NCBI GenBank assembly: GCA_002684935.1
Contig: NYWC01000063.1
Span: 10,667 to 18,344 of the forward strand
Direction of reading: 5' to 3'
DNA from: Gammaproteobacteria bacterium
Lineage (GTDB): Bacteria > Pseudomonadota > Gammaproteobacteria > Pseudomonadales > Pseudohongiellaceae
Length of the DNA stretch: 7,678 nucleotides
Shown here: positions 1 to 5,346 of the stretch, one piece after another
Numbering within the stretch: position 1 is the stretch's first letter
How the letters are laid out: the number at the start of each line of letters is the position of its first letter
Made by a program: the position numbers and the translations under genes
The notes under the pieces: model-generated
Told to the model about the DNA's origin: nothing
What the model saw: only the letters and a program-made list of their open reading frames with translations
Database searches by the model: none

Positions 1-337
1 CCCCTGCGGGCATACCGTTGCTCGCCAGAATATGGGCCATCAAGGCAGTGCTCTGCTCTGTGCCAAGGCTGCCGGGCTGATCCATCGGCATGGTATTCGC
101 GATACGCAGGTAGAGTGCCGCAGCTGGAGTACCCGCCCAGATCGTATTGAAGGCTCGGCCGGTGAACTCTTCGATGCTGTGGCAGCGAGCACAATGCTGA
201 CCAAAAAGCCCCTCGCCTCGCTGCGCCTGAGCTACTGTAAATATGCCATCCGCTGTGGTCTCAGGAGACTGCTCCGCACATGCGGCCAACAATAGTATCG
301 ACACCCACAGAAATCCTGATCGCACAAATCCTCTCAT
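1..337 (-). CDS. Monoheme cytochrome c lipoprotein (3' end outside window)
   Basis: This is an electron carrier, probably anchored by lipid to a membrane and facing the periplasm. The ATG is at 335-337 and the frame stays open for 112 codons to the window edge, so the C-terminus is missing. Residues 1-20 form a lipoprotein signal with lipobox LAAC; Cys20 would be lipidated. The heme attachment motif is CARCH at residues 49-53. The segment TMPMDQPGSL (82-91) contains the likely distal methionine, Met83 or Met85. The following helix (MAHILASNGMP, 100-110) resembles the C-terminal helix of the small cytochrome c domains found with quinoprotein dehydrogenases, so perhaps only 20-40 residues are lost. 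A GAGG sequence precedes the start by a few bases. It lies 4 bp after the di-heme lipoprotein gene and is surely co-transcribed with it. Family assignment is firm; the redox partner is unknown. Confidence 0.9.
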   Translation of the reverse strand, partial: MRGFVRSGFLWVSILLLAACAEQSPETTADGIFTVAQAQRGEGLFGQHCARCHSIEEFTGRAFNTIWAGTPAAALYLRIANTMPMDQPGSLGTEQSTALMAHILASNGMPAG

Positions 338-341
338 CGCC

Positions 342-1241
342 TCAAGACCTCGGCGGAAAATCGAACTGCAGGGCGGGAGGACATTGTGAACCTGATGCAT
401 CTCCCTTGACCCAGTCCTCCAGTGCGCGGCGCTCGGGGTCATCCTTGGAAAACCAGCGGCGGCCGCCGTTATGCATGAGATCCCCTCCGGCATTGGGGTG
501 AAGCGGTTTGTGCAAGAACCGGCTGCTGTCCGGACGACCTGGGTCAATCAAGTAGACGAGATCCTCATAAGCCTGGCGCGATTGCTCTTCAGTCCAATAG
601 GCGTTAGCGGGTGGTTCGACAGCAAATTCGCCGCCGTGACACTCCGCGCAGGGCATAGCGTTTTCGATTGGATTAACAAATATGGGCTGCACGCAGGAGC
701 GAAAAAAATCGAAATCAACTTCCGCCACTTCGGAAGTCCCGGCGGAATCGGATCCGGATGCGATCCATTCAGCAATGAGCCGGTATTCACTGTGGTTGTT
801 ATTGTCCCAAAAAATTCCACCGGAATGTCGCGCTCCGCCGGCTGCGGGAGCTAGCGGTGCCATCAACAAGCGACTGCGATCAGGGTCGCTAGGGTTAACT
901 AGCATTGCTACGTTTTCAAAATTCTGCCTGGACTGCGCTTCAGTCCAGAACACCCTGTCACCCTCAAGCGTTGGTGGCTGCAGGCCAAGCGGGGCATTGG
1001 CCTGGCTGGTATGGCAAGCTACGCATGCCGCGTCTGAGCCGATGTAGCCGCCGCGCGGTCGGATGAAGATTGGTTCGATCGCCTCTTTATAGAACGCATA
1101 ATCCAGACCCTTGGGGGTATCTGGCACGCTGATGCTGGCCTCAGAGAGAGCGCTCTGCGGGCTGGGGGCTTCCTGCCCGCAGCTTGCCAGTATCAGGCCA
1201 GCCGCAGTCAGCATGGCCAGCTTGAAAGAGGTTATTTTCAT
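342..1241 (-). CDS. Lipoprotein with two tandem CxxCH cytochrome c-like modules
   Basis: This is a 299-residue predicted di-heme lipoprotein. The signal ends in lipobox LASC with lipidated Cys21. CxxCH motifs occur at residues 73-77 (CVACH) and 198-202 (CAECH). The two halves, about 52-162 and 178-280, are clearly duplicated. Each has EPIF/QPIF followed by its CxxCH, then WTEAQSRQ or WTEEQSRQ, then a NPSDPDRSR or DPGRPDSSR segment, a P-L-x-P-x-A-G-G stretch, an H-x-G-G motif, and a final helix ending in EW or DW. This layout resembles the heme-binding modules of large planctomycete-type and marine proteobacterial c-type cytochromes, but I cannot name an exact family. Its ATG overlaps the propeller stop codon (ATGA), and GGGAG lies 7 bases upstream. 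The likely role is electron transfer beside its neighbours. The sixth heme ligands are not obvious; conserved His or Met residues in each half are candidates. Confidence 0.85.
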   Translation of the reverse strand: MKITSFKLAMLTAAGLILASCGQEAPSPQSALSEASISVPDTPKGLDYAFYKEAIEPIFIRPRGGYIGSDAACVACHTSQANAPLGLQPPTLEGDRVFWTEAQSRQNFENVAMLVNPSDPDRSRLLMAPLAPAAGGARHSGGIFWDNNNHSEYRLIAEWIASGSDSAGTSEVAEVDFDFFRSCVQPIFVNPIENAMPCAECHGGEFAVEPPANAYWTEEQSRQAYEDLVYLIDPGRPDSSRFLHKPLHPNAGGDLMHNGGRRWFSKDDPERRALEDWVKGDASGSQCPPALQFDFPPRS

Positions 1242-2335
1242 TGCGCTTCTCCCTGCCAGTCGCTGGGCATAATGGCTGTAAATATACGCTTTGGAGCTTG
1301 CCCTACGGGGAATCGCTTGATCACCTCCATCGCCTCGACATCTACTACCGCAGTTTCATTGTGGCTGGCTACACCAACCCAGATGTGTTTACTGTCATTA
1401 GTCGCGGTTAGCCATGCGGGGTTGCCAATGTAAACCCGGCCCAAGTATTCATAGTCTGGAAAGCTATAGCCATAGATGTGCGATGTGGCACGACTGGAAT
1501 GCCAGACCTGACTCTGGTCAGGCAGAACGACTATGCCATGGCTAGGTGCGCTCTGAATGCCATCCGCGGTTTGATCGGTTCGATTCCAGGCGTCGTCCGG
1601 CGGGCTGATCCTGTTGATTACTTCCTGGGAGTCCCAGTCTACTTCCCAAAAACCGTGCCAGCCACCAACATTGATGAGCAGTGAACGGGTAGAGCCATCG
1701 GGGTTGGTGGTGAAAGCGATGGGGCGGACGCCGCCGGTGAAGGGGTTTTGGGTATAGGGTATGGACATCTCCCATGCCACTTCATCTGTTTCGGTATCGA
1801 TGGCAATGATTTCGCTGGCGCCAATCATGCCGCCCACAGCGTAGCGGCCGTCTGGAGTAACAAAAGTATTATGAACACCTCCGCCGGTCTCAATATTGGC
1901 GACGATTTCATGGGAATCCATGTCGATTACCTGAATCAATGGCTCCGCAATGATTGCCACATACACCTTGCGGGCACGCATACTGGCGGACAGGTTGTGT
2001 GGGCCATTAGCAAGTTGAATGCGTTCCTCCACCTCAAAGGTTTGAGTATTAACCACATCGACAGTTTGTTCGTGTTCGTTGGTGAAATAGTAATGGGTGC
2101 CGTCGGCGTGCACCGTTGCCCCATGGTTATGAGGTAAATTGGGAATATAGCCGACTTGCTCCATGGTTTCGGGGTCAAATACGAATACATCCGTGCCGGC
2201 CGAGTTTGTCTGCAAGATACGTGTTGGGCGGTCAGTCAGTGGACCATCAACCGTGTCGGCATAATAGGTTTGAGCAGCAGCAGGGAGACTGCAGAGTCCA
2301 GTCAGGATCAGGATGCAATAGAAGGGTGTTTTCAC
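1238..2335 (-). CDS. Exported seven-bladed beta-propeller protein, YncE/YVTN-like
   Basis: This 365-residue protein begins with a Sec signal peptide, with likely cleavage after PAAA near residue 21, so it is periplasmic. Repeats have the YVTN form: a turn, a strand with hydrophobic residues, then a D-x-E/D-x-x-E-V segment, as in IDMDSHEIVANI, IDTETDEVAWEM and VDVEAMEVIKRF. The residue opening each blade falls at 71, 113, 155, 204, 266, 308 and 350, mostly 42 apart, which implies seven blades. Four of these are histidines (71, 113, 155, 266) and two are arginines. The start is GTG at 2333-2335, chosen because GGAGG sits 5 bases upstream and the signal peptide begins there. It is the first gene of the cytochrome operon and its stop overlaps the next start. 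The family binds varied ligands or only scaffolds; the function here is unknown. A metal or heme role is inference from the histidines and the neighbours. Confidence 0.85.
   Translation of the reverse strand: MKTPFYCILILTGLCSLPAAAQTYYADTVDGPLTDRPTRILQTNSAGTDVFVFDPETMEQVGYIPNLPHNHGATVHADGTHYYFTNEHEQTVDVVNTQTFEVEERIQLANGPHNLSASMRARKVYVAIIAEPLIQVIDMDSHEIVANIETGGGVHNTFVTPDGRYAVGGMIGASEIIAIDTETDEVAWEMSIPYTQNPFTGGVRPIAFTTNPDGSTRSLLINVGGWHGFWEVDWDSQEVINRISPPDDAWNRTDQTADGIQSAPSHGIVVLPDQSQVWHSSRATSHIYGYSFPDYEYLGRVYIGNPAWLTATNDSKHIWVGVASHNETAVVDVEAMEVIKRFPVGQAPKRIFTAIMPSDWQGEAQ
1249..1253 (-). promoter_or_regulatory. Ribosome binding site for the di-heme lipoprotein gene
   Basis: GGGAG on the minus strand lies 7 bases before the ATG and inside the end of the upstream propeller gene. 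With the ATGA stop/start overlap it suggests translational coupling of the two genes. Confidence 0.65.
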
Positions 2336-2340
2336 AAGGA

Positions 2341-2345
2341 CCTCC
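2341..2345 (-). promoter_or_regulatory. Ribosome binding site for the propeller gene (GTG start)
   Basis: GGAGG on the minus strand is followed by TCCTT and then GTG. This strong site decides in favour of the unusual GTG start at 2333-2335, which also gives a complete signal peptide. Confidence 0.75.
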
Positions 2346-2391
2346 AGAATAGTTGTTGTAATAAGGTGTGTATTTCTGGATCAGTGTATTG

Positions 2392-2420
2392 ACCTTATCA
2401 CCGTTAAATAGGGCTATCAA
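2392..2420 (-). promoter_or_regulatory. Weak candidate sigma-70 promoter for the cytochrome operon
   Basis: On the minus strand TTGATA (2415-2420, five of six matches to the -35 consensus) is followed after 17 bp by TAAGGT (2392-2397, only three of six matches to the -10). It points at the propeller gene about 55 bp downstream. The poor -10 makes this a guess; a promoter within or beyond the repeat cluster is equally possible. Confidence 0.25.
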
Positions 2421-2470
2421 TGTTTGAAGGTGATCGGCGTCTTAAGGAAGGGCTCTGCAGGCAAGACAAA

Positions 2471-2518
2471 CCCTCTCCAGATGAGAGGCGTGGCAAAGCT
2501 GAGCGTGCAAGGAGAGGG
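2471..2518. repeat. CCCTCTCC / GGAGAGGG inverted repeat with an alternative partner
   Basis: CCCTCTCC at 2471-2478 is a perfect complement of GGAGAGGG at 2511-2518. Its core CCTCTC (2472-2477) can instead pair with GAGAGG at 2483-2488 across a 5-base loop. Just right of it, CTGAGCG (2499-2505) can pair with CGCTTCAG (2519-2526) with one bulged base. Intergenic repeats built on this C/T-rich and G/A-rich theme are common in proteobacteria, so it may be a REP-like extragenic palindrome. Alternative foldings could also serve as a leader RNA switch, for which there is no direct evidence. Confidence 0.55.
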
Positions 2519-2551
2519 CGCTTCAGGTGTCTGGCTGGCAGTTGGCTGCGA

Positions 2552-2598
2552 CTCTAGAAAGCTTGGACGAAAGCTTTGCAATAGCGCGCTATCTAGAG
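2552..2598. repeat. Nested inverted-repeat cluster able to form a three-way junction
   Basis: An outer pair CTCTAGA (2552-2558) / TCTAGAG (2592-2598) encloses two further palindromes. One is AAAGCTT (2558-2564) / AAGCTTT (2571-2577) with a six-base loop. The other is the perfect 12-bp palindrome ATAGCGCGCTAT (2581-2592). Single A and T residues at the edges are shared between arms. All arms are perfect. The element could be a structured RNA, a REP/BIME-type extragenic element, or the remnant of a small mobile element. No U-run follows on either strand, so it is not a standard terminator. It lies about 220 bp upstream of the propeller gene. Confidence 0.6.
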
Positions 2599-2854
2599 GA
2601 AACAACATTGCTGCTGTAACTATATTTCGATTGGAGGGTTCCTGGGCTTGATTCAGAGGCAAAGAGTTATATCAATGCCTCCTGCGGCAAAAAATTATCT
2701 GAAGAAGGGTATGAGAAAGCGAGATGCGCGCCGGAAATCTTGAGAAAGTTATGAAGACGGGGCTTTGGGCGACAGTTCCCCTAACCCCTCCCTTAATTCG
2801 AGAGCCCGGTTTCTCCCGGGAAAAGTGAATTGTTATCGAAAAAACCCGTCTCAG

Positions 2855-3451
2855 CTATTCGGCGCTTTCATCCTTGTATTTCTCTGCGATGATATTGGCA
2901 GCTCGTTCAAAATCTCTTCTAAGTGCAGAATTAAAAGCTCTTCTGACTATGAATGCGAATAGCTTGCTGCTGGCTTGATAGCTTACCGTGACGCTTAGTT
3001 CGGTATTCTCGTAATTAGTTTCATTGAGTGAATAACGCGTGATTGAATAGTCGAGAGGAACCGACAGTGTGGAGAGTTCCATGTTGGTATAGTAGGCGAA
3101 TTCTGTTGGGGCAGTGAATAGCAGGAAGCGTTGCGCAAGGGTCTCCCCGTTGTCCATTGTTGTCATCCGCAGGCTGCCACGGCCGAGCCTGCCTGTGCTG
3201 GCGGAGCCGGTATGATCAAACCGCAGCGCGGCAGCGCCATCAGCATATTCGTCCAGCCGAGCGCTGAGAAAGTCGAATACATAGTCACGGGGCGCTGCAA
3301 TGCTGACGCTAACCGCACTATCGGGGTCAAACCGTGTCCGCTGTAATTCCGCTGCGATGAAGTCGCTACCATGCCCAGAGGTTCCATTTTCCGCCCCATG
3401 GGTTTCGGGTAAAACCATCAACAGCAATATGATCAAATAGAAGCTTCTCAT
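2855..3451 (-). CDS. Exported SRPBCC-like (START/polyketide cyclase fold) protein
   Basis: This 198-residue protein has an N-terminal signal peptide with hydrophobic core LIILLLMVL and likely cleavage near THGA-ENG (residue 20). After a short linker, residues 46-190 resemble the SRPBCC fold: an opening strand and helix (VSVSIAAPRDYVFDFLS, 47-63), a central strand pair with GRLGRGSLRMTTM (87-99), aromatic strands around AYYTNMELSTL, a strand ELSVTVSYQASS, and a long C-terminal amphipathic helix (164-192). The family binds hydrophobic ligands or lipids in a cavity; no catalytic residue can be named. It follows the membrane hydroxylase gene by 23 bp and is probably co-transcribed, so a lipid substrate or product is a reasonable inference. 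The ATG lacks a clear ribosome binding site but gives a complete signal peptide. Family assignment is moderate and function unknown. Confidence 0.7.
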   Translation of the reverse strand: MRSFYLIILLLMVLPETHGAENGTSGHGSDFIAAELQRTRFDPDSAVSVSIAAPRDYVFDFLSARLDEYADGAAALRFDHTGSASTGRLGRGSLRMTTMDNGETLAQRFLLFTAPTEFAYYTNMELSTLSVPLDYSITRYSLNETNYENTELSVTVSYQASSKLFAFIVRRAFNSALRRDFERAANIIAEKYKDESAE

Positions 3452-3474
3452 CAGCTTAGATTCTAAATTCCTTG

Positions 3475-4290
3475 TTACTTATCAATTGATGGTGCATGCA
3501 AAGGCTGTTTGAGCAAAGCCGAGATAGCCCTCGTGGTTTTGCCAGTAAACCCATCAACACCAAGCACTAGGGATTCCTGGCTGCCCTCTGGTGCTTCAAG
3601 ATAAGTGCCGAGCATTCGATCCCAGAAACTGAAATTGAATCCGAAGTTCTTGTCGTGCTCAGTGTGATTTCGCGAATGATGTATACGATGCATGTCCGGG
3701 GTAACGATGGCAGCTCTCAGAATTTGGTCAACGGCACGAGGTAAGCCAAGGTTGCTATGGTTGAACATGGACATAAGGTTAAGAATTAACTCAGCTAGCA
3801 GAACCGCCACGGCAGATGCGCCGAGTGTAACTATTAGGGCGAGTTTGATCAGGGCTGAGAGCAAGATAGAAAGGGGGTGAAAGCGATTGCCGGTGGTTAG
3901 GTCGTAGTCTTCGTCCGTGTGATGGACGCGGTGCAGGCGCCAGAGCAGGGGGATGGCGTGAAATAGCCGGTGTTGCCCATAAATCGTCAGGTCGAAGAGC
4001 AGGATAAACAGCGCAATCTCTAGCCAAGGCGGCAGCGTCAGCAGATTGAATAGTCCCACATCTCGGCCAGTGGCCCAGACTGCCCCCGCCACGCCAGCTA
4101 TGGGCACCAGCAAGCGTAAGATCAGGGAGTTGGCAAGGCTCAGCCCCAGATTTGTAGCCCAGCGCTGCCGTCGAGAGAAGTTGCGCTGTCGACGTGGCCA
4201 ACGAACTTCCGCCAGCGCGAGGATTAAGAACATCAGGGCAAATGACCCCAGCCTTACCCAAATTTCAAGATCAGGTGACAGGGCGTTCAA
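3475..4290 (-). CDS. Membrane fatty acid hydroxylase / sterol desaturase family protein
   Basis: This is a 271-residue integral membrane di-iron enzyme candidate. The histidine motifs of the superfamily are present in order: HRLFH (107-111), HRVHH (120-124), FHP (His138), NHSN (His178), and HRIHHSRNHTEHD with His201, 204, 205, 209 and 212. Hydrophobic spans occur at about 12-27, 47-73, 88-104 and 139-175. Members hydroxylate or desaturate sterols, fatty acids, carotenoids or related lipids; the substrate cannot be assigned. The start is TTG at 4288-4290. The upstream frame stays open to a TAG near 4400 but has no ATG or GTG, and the first possible internal Met is inside the first membrane segment. 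It lies 132 bp after the ribokinase gene and 23 bp before the SRPBCC gene, with which it probably forms an operon. Confidence 0.9.
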   Translation of the reverse strand: MNALSPDLEIWVRLGSFALMFLILALAEVRWPRRQRNFSRRQRWATNLGLSLANSLILRLLVPIAGVAGAVWATGRDVGLFNLLTLPPWLEIALFILLFDLTIYGQHRLFHAIPLLWRLHRVHHTDEDYDLTTGNRFHPLSILLSALIKLALIVTLGASAVAVLLAELILNLMSMFNHSNLGLPRAVDQILRAAIVTPDMHRIHHSRNHTEHDKNFGFNFSFWDRMLGTYLEAPEGSQESLVLGVDGFTGKTTRAISALLKQPLHAPSIDK

Positions 4291-4346
4291 TGCCGCAGCC
4301 CCAGGTCTATTAATGAGTAACGGGCTTCTGTTTTGTCCTGTGACAT
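4287..4346 (-). CDS. Possible 19-residue leader peptide overlapping the hydroxylase start
   Basis: An ATG at 4344-4346 opens a frame MSQDKTEARYSLIDLGLRH whose TGA overlaps the TTG start of the hydroxylase gene (TTGA). The arrangement would permit translational coupling to the weak TTG codon, whose own ribosome binding signal is only a GGGG about 8 bases away. There is no strong ribosome binding site for this frame either, and a frame of this length occurs easily by chance. A GTG at 4356-4358 would add four residues. Confidence 0.2.
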   Translation of the reverse strand: MSQDKTEARYSLIDLGLRH

Positions 4347-4422
4347 AGTGTTGCTCACGGTGGTTATTGAAGAATCTGAATTTGGTTTTGGGCGAGTGCT
4401 AGCAGAGTCCAAACTTATTCCA
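4291..4422. other. Spacer between ribokinase and hydroxylase genes
   Basis: This 132-bp gap has no convincing terminator (no stem followed by a T-run on the minus strand) and no convincing sigma-70 promoter. It could be read through from the salvage operon or hold a promoter I cannot recognise. The 9-mer CATTAATAG on the minus strand at 4307-4315 also occurs in the operator-like palindrome at 6421-6436. Confidence 0.5.
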
Positions 4423-5343
4423 TCAAGTGAAACTGTTTAATTCTTGCTCGTGAGGCATGGCGTTTTGCGCCCCAAGTCGGGTCACTGCGATGGACGCTGC
4501 ATGACAGGCAAATTCTATCGCCTCCTTCAATGTCGCGCCTCTGACTAGCGCAGTGGCCAGAGCGCCATTGAAACAGTCTCCCGCTGCAGTGCTATCCAAG
4601 GCGCTTACTGTAGGCGCAGCGATGACTTCTATGCCCCGCGGAGAGGCCAAGATAACACCTTGTTCACCAAGGGTCAGTGCCACGTTGTTTGCGCCCATTT
4701 CTAATAATTGCTGAGCGGCAATCTTCGCGGCATTGCTGTTTTCGATATCGATTCCCGTCAGCATCGCAGCTTCTGATTGATTAGGCGTGATCAGGAACAA
4801 GTCCTGAAACACAGTGTCCGGTAGTTCTCTCGCGGGAGCGGGGTCCAGAATAATCTTGCAATTCTTCTGCTTCGCTAGCGTCAGCACATGGCAAACCGTA
4901 TTCAGCGGGATTTCAAGTTGCAGCATAATCAGGGAATTACCAGGGATGTGATTAAAACTTTGTTCTACATGCTGCAGACTTAAGGAGCTATTGGCGCCAG
5001 GCGCAACCACGATATGGTTTTCGCCCTTCTCATCCACGCTGATAAGTGCGACACCTGACGCTCTGCTATCATCCCGGTAAACATGGCTACAGTCGACTAG
5101 TTCGTCCTTAAGCCCTGCGATGGCCTCATCACCAAACGCGTCGCGGCCTACACAAGCCACCATAGCGACCGCAGTACCAAGGCGTGCTGCTGCGACAGCC
5201 TGATTTGCGCCTTTACCGCCGGGATTCATAAGAAATTCACCACCCAGCACCGTTTCACCGGGGCATGGAAGCTTGCGAGCCTTTACTACCATGTCGGTGT
5301 TGATGCTTCCGATTATCCAGATAGCAGCGCTGTTATTGCTCAT
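4423..5343 (-). CDS. rbsK: Ribokinase, PfkB carbohydrate kinase family
   Basis: Ribokinase transfers phosphate from ATP to D-ribose, giving ribose-5-phosphate in the cytoplasm. At 306 residues it matches the usual length. The sugar-binding N-terminus GSINTDMV (12-19) and the first PfkB signature NPGGKGANQAVAAARLG (40-56) are ribokinase-like. The metal and phosphate region TPNQSE (186-191) contains Asn188 and Glu191. The second signature DSTAAGDCFNGALA (250-263) holds catalytic Asp256 and the anion hole; Ala254 replaces the commoner glycine. The gene starts 3 bp after the nucleoside hydrolase stop, with an AAGAGA ribosome binding site inside that gene, so the two are coupled. The pairing suggests that ribose comes from nucleosides rather than from a dedicated ribose transporter. 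A related PfkB specificity such as nucleoside kinase is less likely given the N-terminal motif. Confidence 0.93.
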   Translation of the reverse strand: MSNNSAAIWIIGSINTDMVVKARKLPCPGETVLGGEFLMNPGGKGANQAVAAARLGTAVAMVACVGRDAFGDEAIAGLKDELVDCSHVYRDDSRASGVALISVDEKGENHIVVAPGANSSLSLQHVEQSFNHIPGNSLIMLQLEIPLNTVCHVLTLAKQKNCKIILDPAPARELPDTVFQDLFLITPNQSEAAMLTGIDIENSNAAKIAAQQLLEMGANNVALTLGEQGVILASPRGIEVIAAPTVSALDSTAAGDCFNGALATALVRGATLKEAIEFACHAASIAVTRLGAQNAMPHEQELNSFT

Positions 5344-5346
5344 TAA

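Larger units (their letters stand above)
2346..2854. other. Long intergenic region without a convincing gene
   Basis: About 510 bp separate the propeller gene start from the stop of the SRPBCC gene. Short open frames on both strands (for example 2417-2662 minus and 2424-2651 plus) cover the same repeats, lack a ribosome binding site and recognisable motifs, and read like chance translations of palindromic DNA. The left part should hold the promoter and leader of the cytochrome operon. The middle holds two groups of inverted repeats, listed separately. The right part (2778-2844) has C-rich runs, a short CCCGG/CCGGG stem near 2815-2830, and an A6 run at 2839-2844. Confidence 0.7.

Noticed and set aside
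32..1047. Plus-strand open frames opposite the cytochrome genes.
   Set aside because: They are antisense shadows; the minus-strand frames carry signal peptides and CxxCH motifs.
2552..2606. Integron attC or tRNA-like cloverleaf at the nested palindromes.
   Set aside because: The flanking GTTG and CAAC do not fit the attC core boxes, and no tRNA stem lengths or conserved T-loop are present.
2417..2662. Opposed open frames of 75-81 codons in the large intergenic region.
   Set aside because: Both cover the same palindromic DNA, lack ribosome binding sites and motifs, and have atypical composition for proteins.
2415..2677. TATCAATG at 2415-2422 and 2670-2677, looking like a target-site duplication around a small mobile element.
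   Set aside because: An 8-bp repeat is expected by chance in about 500 bp, and the inner ends show no terminal inverted repeats.
2778..2820. G-runs on the minus strand (GGGAGGGGTTAGGGG) as a G-quadruplex.
   Set aside because: Only three close runs; the fourth needs a loop of about 12 bases, so the case is marginal.
2839..2857. A T6 run on the minus strand just after the SRPBCC stop, as a rho-independent terminator.
   Set aside because: Only a three-pair CCG/CGG stem precedes it; too weak to call.
4291..4422. Separate sigma-70 promoter for the hydroxylase gene (TTGATG or TTGGAC boxes).
   Set aside because: No acceptable -10 element lies 16-18 bp downstream of either.
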